A stretch of DNA of 49,633 nucleotides from Prevotella sp. (GTDB lineage Bacteria; Bacteroidota; Bacteroidia; Bacteroidales; Bacteroidaceae): NCBI GenBank assembly GCA_017478025.1, contig JAFVGZ010000020.1:1-49633 (forward strand), in the 5' to 3' direction. The position numbers and the translations under genes are program-made. Shown in pieces: positions 15,886 through 25,392 of the stretch. Position 1 is the stretch's first letter. The number at the start of each line of letters is the position of its first letter. Below the pieces are notes generated by a model. The model saw nothing but the letters and a program-made list of their open reading frames with translations, had not been told where the DNA came from and did not search any database.

Positions 15886-15906
15886 TTCTAACTACATTAA
15901 AAAACT

Positions 15907-17694
15907 ATGGCAAATTTCTATATTGACAACCCCGAGATAAAATATCACTTGAGCCATCCTTTGCTCAAGCATATAGTAGATATGAAGGAGCGCAACTATG
16001 CCGATGCCGGCAAGTATGACTATGCTCCGAGTGATTTTGAAGATGCCCTTGACAGTTACGAGCGCGTGCTGGAGCTGGCCGGTGACGTGTGCGCCAACAT
16101 TATAGCGCCTAATGCAGAGAGCGTTGATATGGAGGGACCGCGTTGTGAGAACGGTCGCATGATATATGCCTCCAAGACCAATGAGAACCTCGACGCTACG
16201 CGCAAGGCTGGCCTGCATGGTGTCACTATGCCACGCAGATACGGCGGTCTGAACTTCCCTATGGCTGTCTATTCCGCTGTCAACGAGATGGTGGCTGCGG
16301 GCGATACCGGCTTTGAGAATATCTGGTCGCTGCAGGATTGTATAGAGACGCTTTATGAGTTTGGTGACGAAGACCAGCGCAAGCGTTTCGTGCCGCGTGT
16401 CTGCGAGGGCGAGACGATGTCTATGGACCTCACGGAGCCTGATGCCGGCTCTGATCTGCAGTCAGTCATGCTCAAGGCAACCTTTGACGAAGAGAATAAC
16501 TGCTGGAGACTGAACGGCTGTAAGCGCTTCATCACCAACGGCGACTCTGACATACACCTCGTTCTGGCACGCTCGGAAGAGGGAACACGTGACGGTCGCG
16601 GACTCTCTATGTTCATCTATGACAAGCGTGACGGAGGCGTTGACGTGCGTCGCATAGAGAATAAGCTCGGCATTCACGGTTCACCAACCTGCGAGCTCGT
16701 ATATAAGAATGCAAAGGCTGAGCTGTGCGGCTCACGCAAGTTGGGTCTCATAAAGTACGTCATGGGGCTGATGAATGGTGCGCGTCTGGGCATCGCAGGT
16801 CAGTCAACGGGTGTGTCGCAGATGGCATACAACGAAGCGCTGGCCTATGCCAAGGACCGCAAGCAGTTCGGCAAGGCTATCATCAATTTCCCGGCTGTCT
16901 ATGACATGCTCTCGACCATGAAGGCGAAGCTGGATGCAGGTCGTGCACTCTATTACGCCACATCACGTTTCGTTGACGTCTATAAGATACTTGAGGACAT
17001 AGAGCGTGAGCGCAAGGAAGCTGGCGAGAAGCTGACAGCCGAAGAGCGTGCAGAGTGCAAGGCCTTCTCACGTTTGGCTGATGCTTTCACACCTATCGCC
17101 AAGGGTATGACCTCTGAGTATGCCAACCAGAATACCTACGATGGCATTCAGGTACACGGCGGCTCAGGCTTCATGCTTGAATATGCCTGCCAGCGCCTGT
17201 ATCGCGATGCACGTATCCTCACTATCTATGAGGGTACGACACAGCTGCAGACCGTAGCAGCAGGACGCTATATCACCAACGGCTTCTATGGACAGGTGAT
17301 AGCAGACCTTCTGGAGAAAGGCGAGCAGGGCATGTCCCTCGCTCTTGCCACATCTTACTCTGCCGCTGAAGAAGTGCCGGCAGAGTGGTGTGCACCGGAG
17401 TTCGCTGCCCTCAAGGAGCGCATCGCAAAGGCTGCAGAGAAATACAACGCAGCCGTGGAATACACCAACGAGCAGAAGGACGACGAGTTCAAGGACCTCG
17501 TGATACGTCACCTCTACGAGATGGCATCAGATCTCATCATGGCTCTCTTGCTCATCGGAGATGCCAGCCGTTGTCCTGAACTCTTTGCTAAGTCCGCAAA
17601 GGTCTATACACGCTACGCCGCCGCAGAGATAGAGAAGCACTATGACTTCATCCTCTCAGCAAAGAGCGAAGACCTGGAAGATTATCGTAAATAA
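15907..17694 (+). CDS. Acyl-CoA dehydrogenase family flavoprotein, long form
   Basis: A 595-residue FAD enzyme that oxidises acyl-CoA thioesters and passes electrons to ETF. Visible are DLTEPDAGSDLQ (about 178-189), the FAD-pyrophosphate region, RKQFGKAIINFPAV, the QVHGGSGFMLEYACQRLYRD stretch and YEGTTQLQ, whose E442 is at the usual position of the catalytic base. It is longer than classic 380-residue members, with an inserted KILEDIERERKEAGEK segment and an extra C-terminal helical region of about 130 residues as in VLCAD-type enzymes. Co-location with etfBA identifies its electron acceptor. Its stop codon lies inside a 42-bp direct repeat. Confidence 0.9.
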   Translation: MANFYIDNPEIKYHLSHPLLKHIVDMKERNYADAGKYDYAPSDFEDALDSYERVLELAGDVCANIIAPNAESVDMEGPRCENGRMIYASKTNENLDATRKAGLHGVTMPRRYGGLNFPMAVYSAVNEMVAAGDTGFENIWSLQDCIETLYEFGDEDQRKRFVPRVCEGETMSMDLTEPDAGSDLQSVMLKATFDEENNCWRLNGCKRFITNGDSDIHLVLARSEEGTRDGRGLSMFIYDKRDGGVDVRRIENKLGIHGSPTCELVYKNAKAELCGSRKLGLIKYVMGLMNGARLGIAGQSTGVSQMAYNEALAYAKDRKQFGKAIINFPAVYDMLSTMKAKLDAGRALYYATSRFVDVYKILEDIERERKEAGEKLTAEERAECKAFSRLADAFTPIAKGMTSEYANQNTYDGIQVHGGSGFMLEYACQRLYRDARILTIYEGTTQLQTVAAGRYITNGFYGQVIADLLEKGEQGMSLALATSYSAAEEVPAEWCAPEFAALKERIAKAAEKYNAAVEYTNEQKDDEFKDLVIRHLYEMASDLIMALLLIGDASRCPELFAKSAKVYTRYAAAEIEKHYDFILSAKSEDLEDYRK

Positions 17695-17780
17695 GGCATA
17701 CAGATTGCGTATTGCTTTATGTAGCACAAAGATACCGCAAATAAGGCATACAGATTGCGTATTGCTTTATGTAGCACAAA
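17689..17780. repeat. Two 42-bp direct repeats, 50-bp period, overlapping a stop codon
   Basis: The identical segments 17689-17730 and 17739-17780 begin AAATAAGGCATACAG. The first contains the acyl-CoA dehydrogenase stop codon (17692-17694). The two copies are identical, so the duplication is probably recent. Confidence 0.9.
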
Positions 17781-17782
17781 CA

Positions 17783-17824
17783 GAAATCCCCGCATCGGAA
17801 TTGGCCGGTGCGGGGATTTCTTAT
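17783..17824 (+). terminator. Strong rho-independent terminator of the etf operon
   Basis: A 16-bp stem (17783-17798 with 17805-17820, one T-G pair) around a 6-nt loop is followed by T-rich sequence. Confidence 0.9.
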
Positions 17825-17895
17825 TGTGTATGTGATTAACCTTATACGATTAATGTTTAATCTTATACGATTAATGTTTTCAATCAGTCGTTTGA

Positions 17896-20460
17896 TTAGT
17901 CAAGCCACTTGATGTAGCAGAAGTCCTGACGATGTGGCAGGAGGTCATTCTTCGGGTACATGCGGATGCAGATCTTGTAAGAGCCTGCGTTGTTGGTAGC
18001 GAACTTACACTCGAAGGTGTAGAGGTTGCCTTCCTGCTTAACCATCTTGAATGGTATAACCTTGTGAACCTGACGGTCAGTATTTGACATGTCGTTCCTC
18101 AGAGCTACCATCTCAAGTCCTATTGCATCGTTGAGGCCCTGCTCGTCAATGACGTATGTGAGTGTGTACTCCTTACCTGTCTCAGCGCCGTTGGCGATTA
18201 CTGATGTGTCAGAAGATACTACGCTGATGCCGTCCCAACGCTCTGCCACGTTCTCCTTCCACTGTGCCAGATCCTTAGCCATCTGATAGTCCTTTGCGTT
18301 GACCTTCTTAGAGCGGGCTGCGAGCTTGGTGTAGAACTTAGAGTAGTAGTCATCAAGCTGGCGCTTCATGGTGTAGTGAGGAGCGATGGTAGCGATAGAG
18401 TTCTTGATAACCTGTATCCAGTCCTTTGAGATGCCCTTCTTGTCCTTGTTATAGTAAAGAGGTACAATCTCGTTCTCCAGGAGGTTGTAGATTGTAGTAG
18501 CATCGAGCTGATCCTGATAGCCCTGGTTCTCGTAGGTACGCTCCTGCTTGAGAGCCCATCCGGCACCCTTGCGGTAGCCTTCTACCCACCAACCATCAAG
18601 CACAGAGAGGTTTACGACACCGTTCATCTCTGCCTTCTCGCCTGATGTACCAGATGCCTCAAGAGGACGTGTTGGAGTGTTCATCCAGATATCCACGCCG
18701 CTGACGAGACGGCGAGCGAGCTGGAAGTCGTAGTCCTCAAGGAAGATAATCTTGCCGAGGAACTCAGGACGCTGGCTTATCTCATAGATGCGCTTGATGA
18801 GTCCCTGACCGGCTCCGTCAGCTGGGTGTGCCTTACCAGAGAAGAAGAACAGTACTGGCTTCTCAGGATTGTTCACAATCTTAGAGAGACGCTCCAGGTC
18901 GGTGAAGAGCAGGTGTGCACGCTTGTATGTAGCAAAGCGGCGGCAGAAGCCTATCATCAGCGCGTTAGGATTGATGCGCTCCAGGAGAGACACTACGCGT
19001 GCAGGGTCACCCTGATTCTTGAGCCAAGACTCAGCGAACTTGTCGCGGATATAGGTGATGAGCTTGTTCTTCAGAGCCATGCGGGTCTCCCATACCTCTG
19101 CGTCTGGGCAGTCATAGATGCCGTGCCAGAGGTCCTCGTTTGACTGGTCCTCATAGAAACCGGGCTTGAGGTACTTGTCATATACCTTACGCCACTCTGT
19201 AGCGCACCATGATGGGAAGTGTACACCGTTGGTAACGTAGCCCACGTGGTTCTCCTCAGGATAGTAGCCGTTCCAGATAGAAGAGAACATCTTCTGTGAA
19301 ACCCATCCGTGGAGCATAGAAACGCCGTTGACCTCCTGGCAGGTGTTGCAAGCGAAGGTTGACATACAGAAGCGCTCGTTGTCGTCTTCTGGGTTGATAC
19401 GGCCCATACCGATGAATTCCTTCCAAGAGATGCCGAGCATCTGTGGATAGCCGCCCATGTACTTGCCGAAGAGGTCCTTGTCAAAGTAGTCATGACCTGC
19501 AGGCACAGGAGTGTGTACGGTATAGAGAGAAGAAGCGCGAACTACCTCCATAGCCTGGTTGAAGGTGAGACCATCGCCCTGTATGTAGTCAACGAGACGC
19601 TGCAGGTTGCAGAGGGCTGCGTGACCCTCGTTGCAGTGATATACCTGCTTCTTGATGCCGAGCTTCTTGAGCATCAGCACACCGCCGATACCGAGAAGAA
19701 TCTCCTGCTTCAGACGGTTCTCCCAGTCACCGCCATAGAGGGCGTGGGTGATAGGACGGTCATAGTCAGAGTTCATATCGTTATCGGTATCAAGGAGATA
19801 CAGAGTAACGCGTCCTACGTTAGCCTGCCATACGAGTGCATGAACCATATAGTTCATGTAAGGCACGTCAACAACAACCTGATTGCCGTTCTCGTCAAGA
19901 GTCTTGGTGATAGGCAGAGAGTTGAAGTTCTGTGCATCGTAGTTGGCAATCTGCTGGCCGTCCATAGAGAGGCTCTGCTTGAAGTATCCAAAACGATAGA
20001 GGAAACCGATGCCGCACATATCTACGTTAGAGTCTGAAGCCTCCTTGATATAGTCACCGGCAAGCATACCGAGACCGCCAGAGTAAATCTTCAGAGAATT
20101 ATGTATGCCGAACTCCATAGAGAAGTAGGCTACAGAAGGGCGCTTTGTATCGGGCTTAACGGACATGTAGTCCTTGAAGTGTTTGTAAACAGCCTTTACA
20201 GAGGCCATAATCTTCTTATCCTTCACAATCTCTTCCTTGCGCTCATAGGAGAGGTTCTCCAGAAGCTGTACGGGATTGTGAGCTACTTGCTCGTAAACCT
20301 CGGCATCGAGAGAGCGGAACATCTCTCTTGCATCGTAGTTCCATACCCACCACATGTTGTGGGCAATCTCGTCAAGGCACTCCAACTCCTTTGGGAGTGT
20401 GGACTTTACATTCAGCTCCTTCCATATAGGAGCGTTGGCATAATCTGCTTTAATTTTCAT
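17896..20460 (-). CDS. glgP: Alpha-glucan (glycogen) phosphorylase, GT35
   Basis: An 854-residue phosphorylase of the DUF3417-containing bacterial/archaeal type. The N-terminal [14 protein letters not shown] segment is the DUF3417 mark. [18 protein letters not shown] (about 114-131) follows, and the pyridoxal-phosphate lysine is K609 in the [10 protein letters not shown] motif. It releases glucose 1-phosphate from glycogen. The C-terminal 120 residues form an extra beta domain. It lies 34 nt downstream of the glycogen synthase gene on the same strand with no separate -7 box, so both are transcribed from the promoter at 22384. Synthesis and breakdown enzymes therefore share one message. Confidence 0.93.
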   Translation of the reverse strand: MKIKADYANAPIWKELNVKSTLPKELECLDEIAHNMWWVWNYDAREMFRSLDAEVYEQVAHNPVQLLENLSYERKEEIVKDKKIMASVKAVYKHFKDYMSVKPDTKRPSVAYFSMEFGIHNSLKIYSGGLGMLAGDYIKEASDSNVDMCGIGFLYRFGYFKQSLSMDGQQIANYDAQNFNSLPITKTLDENGNQVVVDVPYMNYMVHALVWQANVGRVTLYLLDTDNDMNSDYDRPITHALYGGDWENRLKQEILLGIGGVLMLKKLGIKKQVYHCNEGHAALCNLQRLVDYIQGDGLTFNQAMEVVRASSLYTVHTPVPAGHDYFDKDLFGKYMGGYPQMLGISWKEFIGMGRINPEDDNERFCMSTFACNTCQEVNGVSMLHGWVSQKMFSSIWNGYYPEENHVGYVTNGVHFPSWCATEWRKVYDKYLKPGFYEDQSNEDLWHGIYDCPDAEVWETRMALKNKLITYIRDKFAESWLKNQGDPARVVSLLERINPNALMIGFCRRFATYKRAHLLFTDLERLSKIVNNPEKPVLFFFSGKAHPADGAGQGLIKRIYEISQRPEFLGKIIFLEDYDFQLARRLVSGVDIWMNTPTRPLEASGTSGEKAEMNGVVNLSVLDGWWVEGYRKGAGWALKQERTYENQGYQDQLDATTIYNLLENEIVPLYYNKDKKGISKDWIQVIKNSIATIAPHYTMKRQLDDYYSKFYTKLAARSKKVNAKDYQMAKDLAQWKENVAERWDGISVVSSDTSVIANGAETGKEYTLTYVIDEQGLNDAIGLEMVALRNDMSNTDRQVHKVIPFKMVKQEGNLYTFECKFATNNAGSYKICIRMYPKNDLLPHRQDFCYIKWLD

Positions 20461-20494
20461 TTGTTATACTTATATATAATAAGGTGTAAATTCT

Positions 20495-22183
20495 TTATTT
20501 CTCTGTATGTCTGTGGCGCAGCGCGAAATCGTAGGCCTGCCAATAGTACTTGATGAATTCGTTCCAAAGGGCTTTCTTTGACAACTTCTCGGCTGCGGCA
20601 CGGGCTTTCTTCACCTGTGCATCGCTAAAGAGGCTGTACTCCACGATAGTGTCCTTGATGGCCTCTGCCACGTCAAAATAGTTGTAATCGGTGCGGTGGA
20701 TGGTCTTCACGCCGTCTGTAATCTCGCTATATGCTCCGCCCTTCTCGCTGTTGGCCCAGAGTCCGAAGCCTGCCAGGTCTGTAGTGATACATGGCACCTT
20801 GAAGGCCACCGACTCCAGCGGTGTGTAGCCCCAAGGCTCATAGTATGAAGGATAGGCTGTGAGGTCCTTGCCGATGATGGCATCATAGTAAGGCATGTCG
20901 AGGATACCGTCGTTGCCGTTCAGATAGCATGGTATGAAGATGAGTTTCACCTTGTCCTCCTTACTGTTCCACATGCCCTTGGCTCTCATCATTTCGAGCA
21001 CGTTGTCATGATTCATATTGTAGAGCCAGTGCGTTATCATCGGGTTGTCCAGCGGAGTGTCGTATGTCTTACCCGCCTTCATGCGCTCATAGAGGTCCAG
21101 ACGCGGCTCGCCAACCCATGCAGGCACCTCAATCAGAGCCAGCACCGGCTTCTTCAGGCGCTCGTCAAAACGCAGGCTGTTCATAGCCTCTATAAAGACA
21201 TCGATACCCTTGTTGCGGAACTCATAGCGCCCAGAGGTACCCACGATAAGTGTGTCATCGGGAAATTCGCAGCCAGTCAGGGCGTTGGCCATCTGCAGCA
21301 GCTTCTTACGCACGGTACGGCGCTTCGTTGTGAACTTTGCACCCTTTGGCACGAAGTCATCCTCAAAGCCGTTAGGCAATACAAAATCAACGGGTTTGTC
21401 CAACAGTTCCTCACACTCTTTTGCTGTGATGTCAGATACGGTAGTAAAGCAATCCACGCCCAATGCTGTCTGCTTCTCAATGGAGTGCTTTGACTGCATA
21501 TTCAGCTCATCGGCCATCTGGTCACCTTTGTAAGCCCAAAGGTACTCGTAGAGAGGCTTCATGTTGCCTGCGATAGAGCGGCCGATAGATGTGGCATGGG
21601 TAGTGAATATTGTAGCGATATCAGGGAAATGCTTGCGAATGTACAAGGCACCCAGGCCGCACATCCATTCGTTGGCATGATATATCACCTTCTTGCTCTT
21701 GAGTTTCAGGAAACGATAGAGGCTTTCCACTACCAGTCCTGCGGCGTAGGAGAACATGCTCGCCTCGTCGTAGTCGCCATAGCCATGAAGGGAGTCAACC
21801 TTCCAGTCATTCCACAGGTTGGTGTAAATGCGGGTCTTCTCGAGGAAGAAAGGCTGAAAATCTACCAAGATAGCAATCGGCTGTCCCGGGATATCCCAAC
21901 GTCCCACCTTCACCTTCAGCGCCGTGTGGGTATGCACATACTGTGCTTTCTTCAGCCATTTCTGCCATTCGCTGAACAATGTCTCATCGGGGATGAAATA
22001 CGGACATTCTTGTTCTTTCCAACAGTCAGGGCCAATGAAGATGATATGGTCTGGCATAGCCTCCTGTAACGTCTTGGCACGAGTTGAAAGGACGGTATAG
22101 ATACCGCCGACTTTGTTGCACACTTCCCAGCTGGACTCAAAAATGTAATCTGGTCTCTCTAATGTTTCTGTATTTTTTTTCAT
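20495..22183 (-). CDS. Glycogen synthase, GT3 (eukaryote-like) type
   Basis: A 562-residue glucosyltransferase resembling the animal/fungal GYS family rather than bacterial GlgA: ESSWEVCNKVGGIYTVL near residues 16-32, HANEWMCG, TTHATSIGRS and the C-terminal PSYYEPWGYTPLES motif with its catalytic E-x7-E region. It extends alpha-1,4-glucan, normally from UDP-glucose in this family. The start at 22183 (MKKNTETLERPDY) is preferred over an upstream frame opening at 22309, because the extra 42 residues look like translated leader. It is the first gene of a two-gene unit with glgP. Confidence 0.92.
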   Translation of the reverse strand: MKKNTETLERPDYIFESSWEVCNKVGGIYTVLSTRAKTLQEAMPDHIIFIGPDCWKEQECPYFIPDETLFSEWQKWLKKAQYVHTHTALKVKVGRWDIPGQPIAILVDFQPFFLEKTRIYTNLWNDWKVDSLHGYGDYDEASMFSYAAGLVVESLYRFLKLKSKKVIYHANEWMCGLGALYIRKHFPDIATIFTTHATSIGRSIAGNMKPLYEYLWAYKGDQMADELNMQSKHSIEKQTALGVDCFTTVSDITAKECEELLDKPVDFVLPNGFEDDFVPKGAKFTTKRRTVRKKLLQMANALTGCEFPDDTLIVGTSGRYEFRNKGIDVFIEAMNSLRFDERLKKPVLALIEVPAWVGEPRLDLYERMKAGKTYDTPLDNPMITHWLYNMNHDNVLEMMRAKGMWNSKEDKVKLIFIPCYLNGNDGILDMPYYDAIIGKDLTAYPSYYEPWGYTPLESVAFKVPCITTDLAGFGLWANSEKGGAYSEITDGVKTIHRTDYNYFDVAEAIKDTIVEYSLFSDAQVKKARAAAEKLSKKALWNEFIKYYWQAYDFALRHRHTEK

Positions 22184-22383
22184 AATATAGAGCGTTGGGT
22201 AGAAGCTTGGAACATGAACTGATCCCACCTGCGATAATGGGTATGTTATCCCCTCTCCTTCACTTTCGCTTTTTTTTCGCGAGTTTTTAGGCTCTATTCG
22301 TCTAAACACCGCTATTTGTACTCGTTAATAAGCGAAGGAAAACGAAGGCGAAGCCAAATCATTCACATAATTTATTAATGCGT

Positions 22384-22392
22384 GCAAAGTTA
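22384..22392 (-). promoter_or_regulatory. -7 box of the glycogen synthase-phosphorylase unit (TAACTTTGC)
   Basis: The minus strand reads TAACTTTGC about 200 bp upstream of the chosen start, leaving a leader of roughly 190 nt with purine-rich direct repeats (CGAAGG-type). Confidence 0.6.
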
Positions 22393-23156
22393 GCATTTTT
22401 TTTTGAAACGCAGGGCCTGCTACTCTTTTTTATGTGTAAGATGCAGTAATTAATTGATTTTTATTATTCTGTAACAGTCCCACAAGTGCCCATTATCTTG
22501 AGGATTATGCATAATGCACTCAATTTAATTCATAATTCATAATGCTTAATTTGTGTAACACAAGTGTCCAACATCTGGAGGATTATGCATTATTTGGTTT
22601 TCATGATTATAAAAATTGACCGTAAGGCAAAAAAATGAGGATGCAAAAGCTAATCGGAATAGGGCGAAAATCAAAATCCCCCGATTTTACAAATTGTCAC
22701 TTTTTTAGCCAAAAAATGAACAAATTGTTATTTTGACTTTTACCACAAAAAAATGAAATCTAGAGCGGCGCATGTTGAAGAAAACGGAAATATAGAACAG
22801 GAAATTAACAATTCGGAGACCGAAAATCTATTTTTGGGGTATGGAAGTAGGTCAATTAGGGTGTCCGCGATGGTCAGGAAGACCCTTGTCGCAGGTCTAT
22901 TAGGGGGTAATAGTAGGTCTTTTACCCCAAAATTTGTGGCCTGTTTTTCGGTTTAGTTGTTCTGTTTTGATGGGTAAACCATCAAACACTCTGATGTTCA
23001 GCGTGTTAGCTATTCGTGCTCTCTCGTGCGATATTTGCGAGCTCGGGAACTTTTGCTCAGAAATTTGCCCAAATTTTGAAGGTTGAAAAATCGCGATTGT
23101 TACTTTTTTAACTAAAAAATGAACAAATTGTAAAATTGGGTTTGTTGCAAAAAACG
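22393..23156. other. Gene-free stretch with several decayed repeat families
   Basis: No convincing gene is present; the 67-codon frame at 22753-22956 has no family resemblance. Direct repeats of CACAAGTG...GAGGATTATGCAT lie at about 22480-22512 and 22559-22590. A 36-bp repeat occurs at about 22694-22729 and 23097-23132 with three mismatches. A modular AGGTCTATTAGGG series lies at 22847-22930. Confidence 0.5.
22694..23132. repeat. 36-bp direct repeats flanking about 370 bp
   Basis: The two copies read ATTGTCACTTTTTTAGCC... and ATTGTTACTTTTTTAACT..., both continuing into AAAAAATGAACAAATTGT, with 33 of 36 positions equal. The DNA between them has no identifiable gene. Confidence 0.55.
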
Positions 23157-24362
23157 CTATTTTCTGCTGCTTTTTGATGTGATTTCCTGGCGGCTGATGC
23201 TGGTGGCTACGGTGTAGGCCGTTGTCCAGGCTGCCTGAAAATTGAAGCCGCCGGTGACGCCGTCAATGTCGAGTACTTCTCCCGCGAAATAGAGATGTGG
23301 CACATGGCGGCTTTCGAGGGTGGAGAGATTTACGGCCTTCAGCGACACTCCACCACAAGTGACGAACTCATCCTTGAACGGTGCACGCCCCGCTATCTCA
23401 TAGACATCGTTCTGCAGGACATTGACAAGGCGGTTAATGTCTTTCTTGTTTATCTCTGCCCAACGTATTGAAGCCCGCTGCTCCAGGGATTTCTGCAAAA
23501 GATATGCCCACAAGCGCTGCTGCAAACCGAATGGACAATAGGACGATAGCTGCTTCTGGGCATGAAGCATCTGCTGTTCTTTTATTACGTCCCTTATCTC
23601 TTCCTCCGTCAGTTGCACCCACCTGATGCTTAGGGGGGAGAGGTATTCCCGTTCTGCCAGATAGCGTGCCGCATAGCTGGAGAGGCGCAGGATGGCAGGA
23701 CCGCTAACGCCCCAATGCGTTATAAGCAACGGACCGTCAGCACGCAACTTGCTCCCAGACAGCGTTGCCGTGACATCATTGACCACGAGGCCTTGCAGGG
23801 ATTGCAGCTGTTTATCGGCTACAGAAAAACTGAACAGCGATGGCACGGGGGGCTCTGTCTCATGCCCTGAGGCGGACAACCATTCCAGACCCTTTCTGCT
23901 TGGCGAACCGCCTGTTGTGACGGCTATATTGTCAAAGTCCTCAAGTTGTGACAGCGATGTTATCTTCTCACCTGTACATATCCTGACACCATACCTGCGG
24001 GCAAGGGAGAGGAAACAGTCTATGATGGCATGCGAATCCTGTGCCTTAGGAAACACACAATCATCATCCTGCGTCACCAATGGCACACCGTGAAGTTCAA
24101 ACCACTCGTAGGCATCCTTATAGTTGAAGACATTAAACAGCCGTTTCATCAGTCGATGTCCTCGTGGATAGACCTGCTGCAGATCTGACACGTTGGCAAA
24201 GGAATTGGTGCAGTTGCAGCGCCCACCACCACTCACCTCAACCTTCGTCAGCACACGCTGACTGCGCTCAAAGACGGTCACATCCATCTCCGGCATCATC
24301 TCTTTCAGGTTTACAGCCAGGAAGAACCCTGCTGCACCACCGCCTATTATCGCTGTTCTCAT
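23157..24362 (-). CDS. FAD/NAD(P)-binding oxidoreductase, HI0933/YhiN family
   Basis: A 401-residue flavoprotein. The N-terminal dinucleotide motif GGGAAGFFLAV sits at about 7-17, GGGRCNCTNS near 45-54 and the C-terminal FAD motif GEVLDIDGVTGGFNFQAAW near the end. The family is annotated as aminoacetone oxidase-like or YhiN flavoprotein, but its physiological role is unclear. I start it at 24362 because the -7 box at 24370-24378 overlaps the upstream in-frame extension to 24389, which would therefore not be transcribed. The message would be leaderless or nearly so. It has no evident operon partner. Confidence 0.88.
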   Translation of the reverse strand: MRTAIIGGGAAGFFLAVNLKEMMPEMDVTVFERSQRVLTKVEVSGGGRCNCTNSFANVSDLQQVYPRGHRLMKRLFNVFNYKDAYEWFELHGVPLVTQDDDCVFPKAQDSHAIIDCFLSLARRYGVRICTGEKITSLSQLEDFDNIAVTTGGSPSRKGLEWLSASGHETEPPVPSLFSFSVADKQLQSLQGLVVNDVTATLSGSKLRADGPLLITHWGVSGPAILRLSSYAARYLAEREYLSPLSIRWVQLTEEEIRDVIKEQQMLHAQKQLSSYCPFGLQQRLWAYLLQKSLEQRASIRWAEINKKDINRLVNVLQNDVYEIAGRAPFKDEFVTCGGVSLKAVNLSTLESRHVPHLYFAGEVLDIDGVTGGFNFQAAWTTAYTVATSISRQEITSKSSRK

Positions 24363-24369
24363 CATGGGT

Positions 24370-24378
24370 GCAAAATTA
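24370..24378 (-). promoter_or_regulatory. -7 box of the flavoprotein gene (TAATTTTGC)
   Basis: The minus strand reads TAATTTTGC 8 nt before the chosen ATG. This decides the start and implies a leaderless message. Confidence 0.55.
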
Positions 24379-24606
24379 CGAAAACTCAAGAGCTGAGCAA
24401 AATAAATTCACTTGTTTTTATGCTGAGACAGAGTAATTTCGCTGTTTTACCCCCAATGACCACGTTTTTGAGATCTATAACATGTCTCTGTAACTACACA
24501 GGTATCTGACAAGAACAAACACTTCCACCTTCGATATCTAAAGTCGAAAAATCAAGTTCTTTTACAAAAAAATGTCAATTATTGCTATGAAGTCAATAAA
24601 AATGAG

Positions 24607-24615
24607 TACATTTGC
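24607..24615 (+). promoter_or_regulatory. -7 box of the kinase-like gene (TACATTTGC)
   Basis: TACATTTGC lies 33 bp before the ATG at 24640 in an A/T-rich context. Confidence 0.5.
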
Positions 24616-24639
24616 AGCATAAAACCTATAATAGAGTCA

Positions 24640-25326
24640 ATGAATGGAGATAGTATTGAACGAATATCACAAGAACGCCAATGCCAAAATGAGACAGAAG
24701 GTGGAATATTGGAAAGCGCATCCGCTTTCGCGCAGCGAGTCCTTGAGGAGATTGAAGCTCTTGCGGGAACAACGGCTTGCAAGGCTGTCCAATTGGTAAG
24801 GCTCAAACAGTGGGCAAAAGAACAAGGCTGCTGGTTTGATGATTGTAGCCAGTTTGGTGATTACTTTGACCGTGGGTCAGAGAATGAAGTATATCTGTCT
24901 TTTGACCAGAAGGAAATTGTCAAGCTTAACGATTTCCGTTATGCTGACGACAACCTCACATCTTTTTTTGAACGGATCAAAATACACAACAAGTATTTTG
25001 ATGCTTGTCCTTATCGCATGATAGGCTTTGCCGAGAACCGAGACGGCAAAGTCTGTGCTGTACTGATACAACCATTTATAGTCGATGCTCGTCTTGCAAC
25101 AAAAGAGGAAATCCATGAGGAGTTCCTGCGCCTTGGTTTCAGCCCAGAGTATCATGGAGAATACTACACCAATGGGCAGTACGATATTTTCGATGCCGTG
25201 GACGGCAACGTGCTGAGAGATGACGAAGGCAATATGTTCTTCATTGACACAATTATCTACCCGTCCGATACTGGTGGCTACGATACCTATCATAGCCTTT
25301 CGCCTCGAAGCTGCAAGTCAAGGTGA
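24640..25326 (+). CDS. Polyvalent-type protein kinase domain, stand-alone
   Basis: A 228-residue protein whose residues about 60-210 match the kinase-like domain of phage and conjugative-element polyvalent proteins: GCWFDDCSQF, DRGSENEVYLS, IVKLNDFRYADDN (the K is the likely ATP-binding lysine), PYRMIGFAEN, VLIQPFI, YYTNGQYDIFDAVDGNV and FFIDT. In mobile elements this domain is usually part of much larger proteins. Here it is alone, with its own -7 box. The first 55 residues overlap a coding-looking frame in another phase (24644-24799), so the N-terminus may be frameshifted relative to an ancestral gene. The terminator at 25393 follows. It may be a remnant of an integrated element, or a domesticated kinase. 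Confidence 0.7.
   Translation: MNGDSIERISQERQCQNETEGGILESASAFAQRVLEEIEALAGTTACKAVQLVRLKQWAKEQGCWFDDCSQFGDYFDRGSENEVYLSFDQKEIVKLNDFRYADDNLTSFFERIKIHNKYFDACPYRMIGFAENRDGKVCAVLIQPFIVDARLATKEEIHEEFLRLGFSPEYHGEYYTNGQYDIFDAVDGNVLRDDEGNMFFIDTIIYPSDTGGYDTYHSLSPRSCKSR
24644..24799 (+). CDS. 51-codon overlapping ORF, basic and helical
   Basis: In the phase next to the kinase gene, a frame starts at ATG 24644 and runs to TAA 24797-24799. Its product is rich in Lys, Arg and Leu (KMRQKVEYWKAHPLSRSE...) and looks more like a coiled helical protein than random translation. It starts 4 nt after the kinase ATG and ends inside the kinase gene. Either it is a true small gene with the kinase starting later, or the 5' end of the kinase frame is the artefact. 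No family is recognised. Confidence 0.3.
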   Translation: MEIVLNEYHKNANAKMRQKVEYWKAHPLSRSESLRRLKLLREQRLARLSNW

Positions 25327-25392
25327 CTGGTTCCTGATGCTTGTTGAAAACAGTTCAATGAGCATTCTTTCCGATTTCCGTAAACAAAACAG

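Noticed and set aside
22753-22956. 67-codon frame between the 36-bp repeats
   Set aside because: Composed of modular repeat sequence (AGGTCTATT words), with no promoter or family resemblance.
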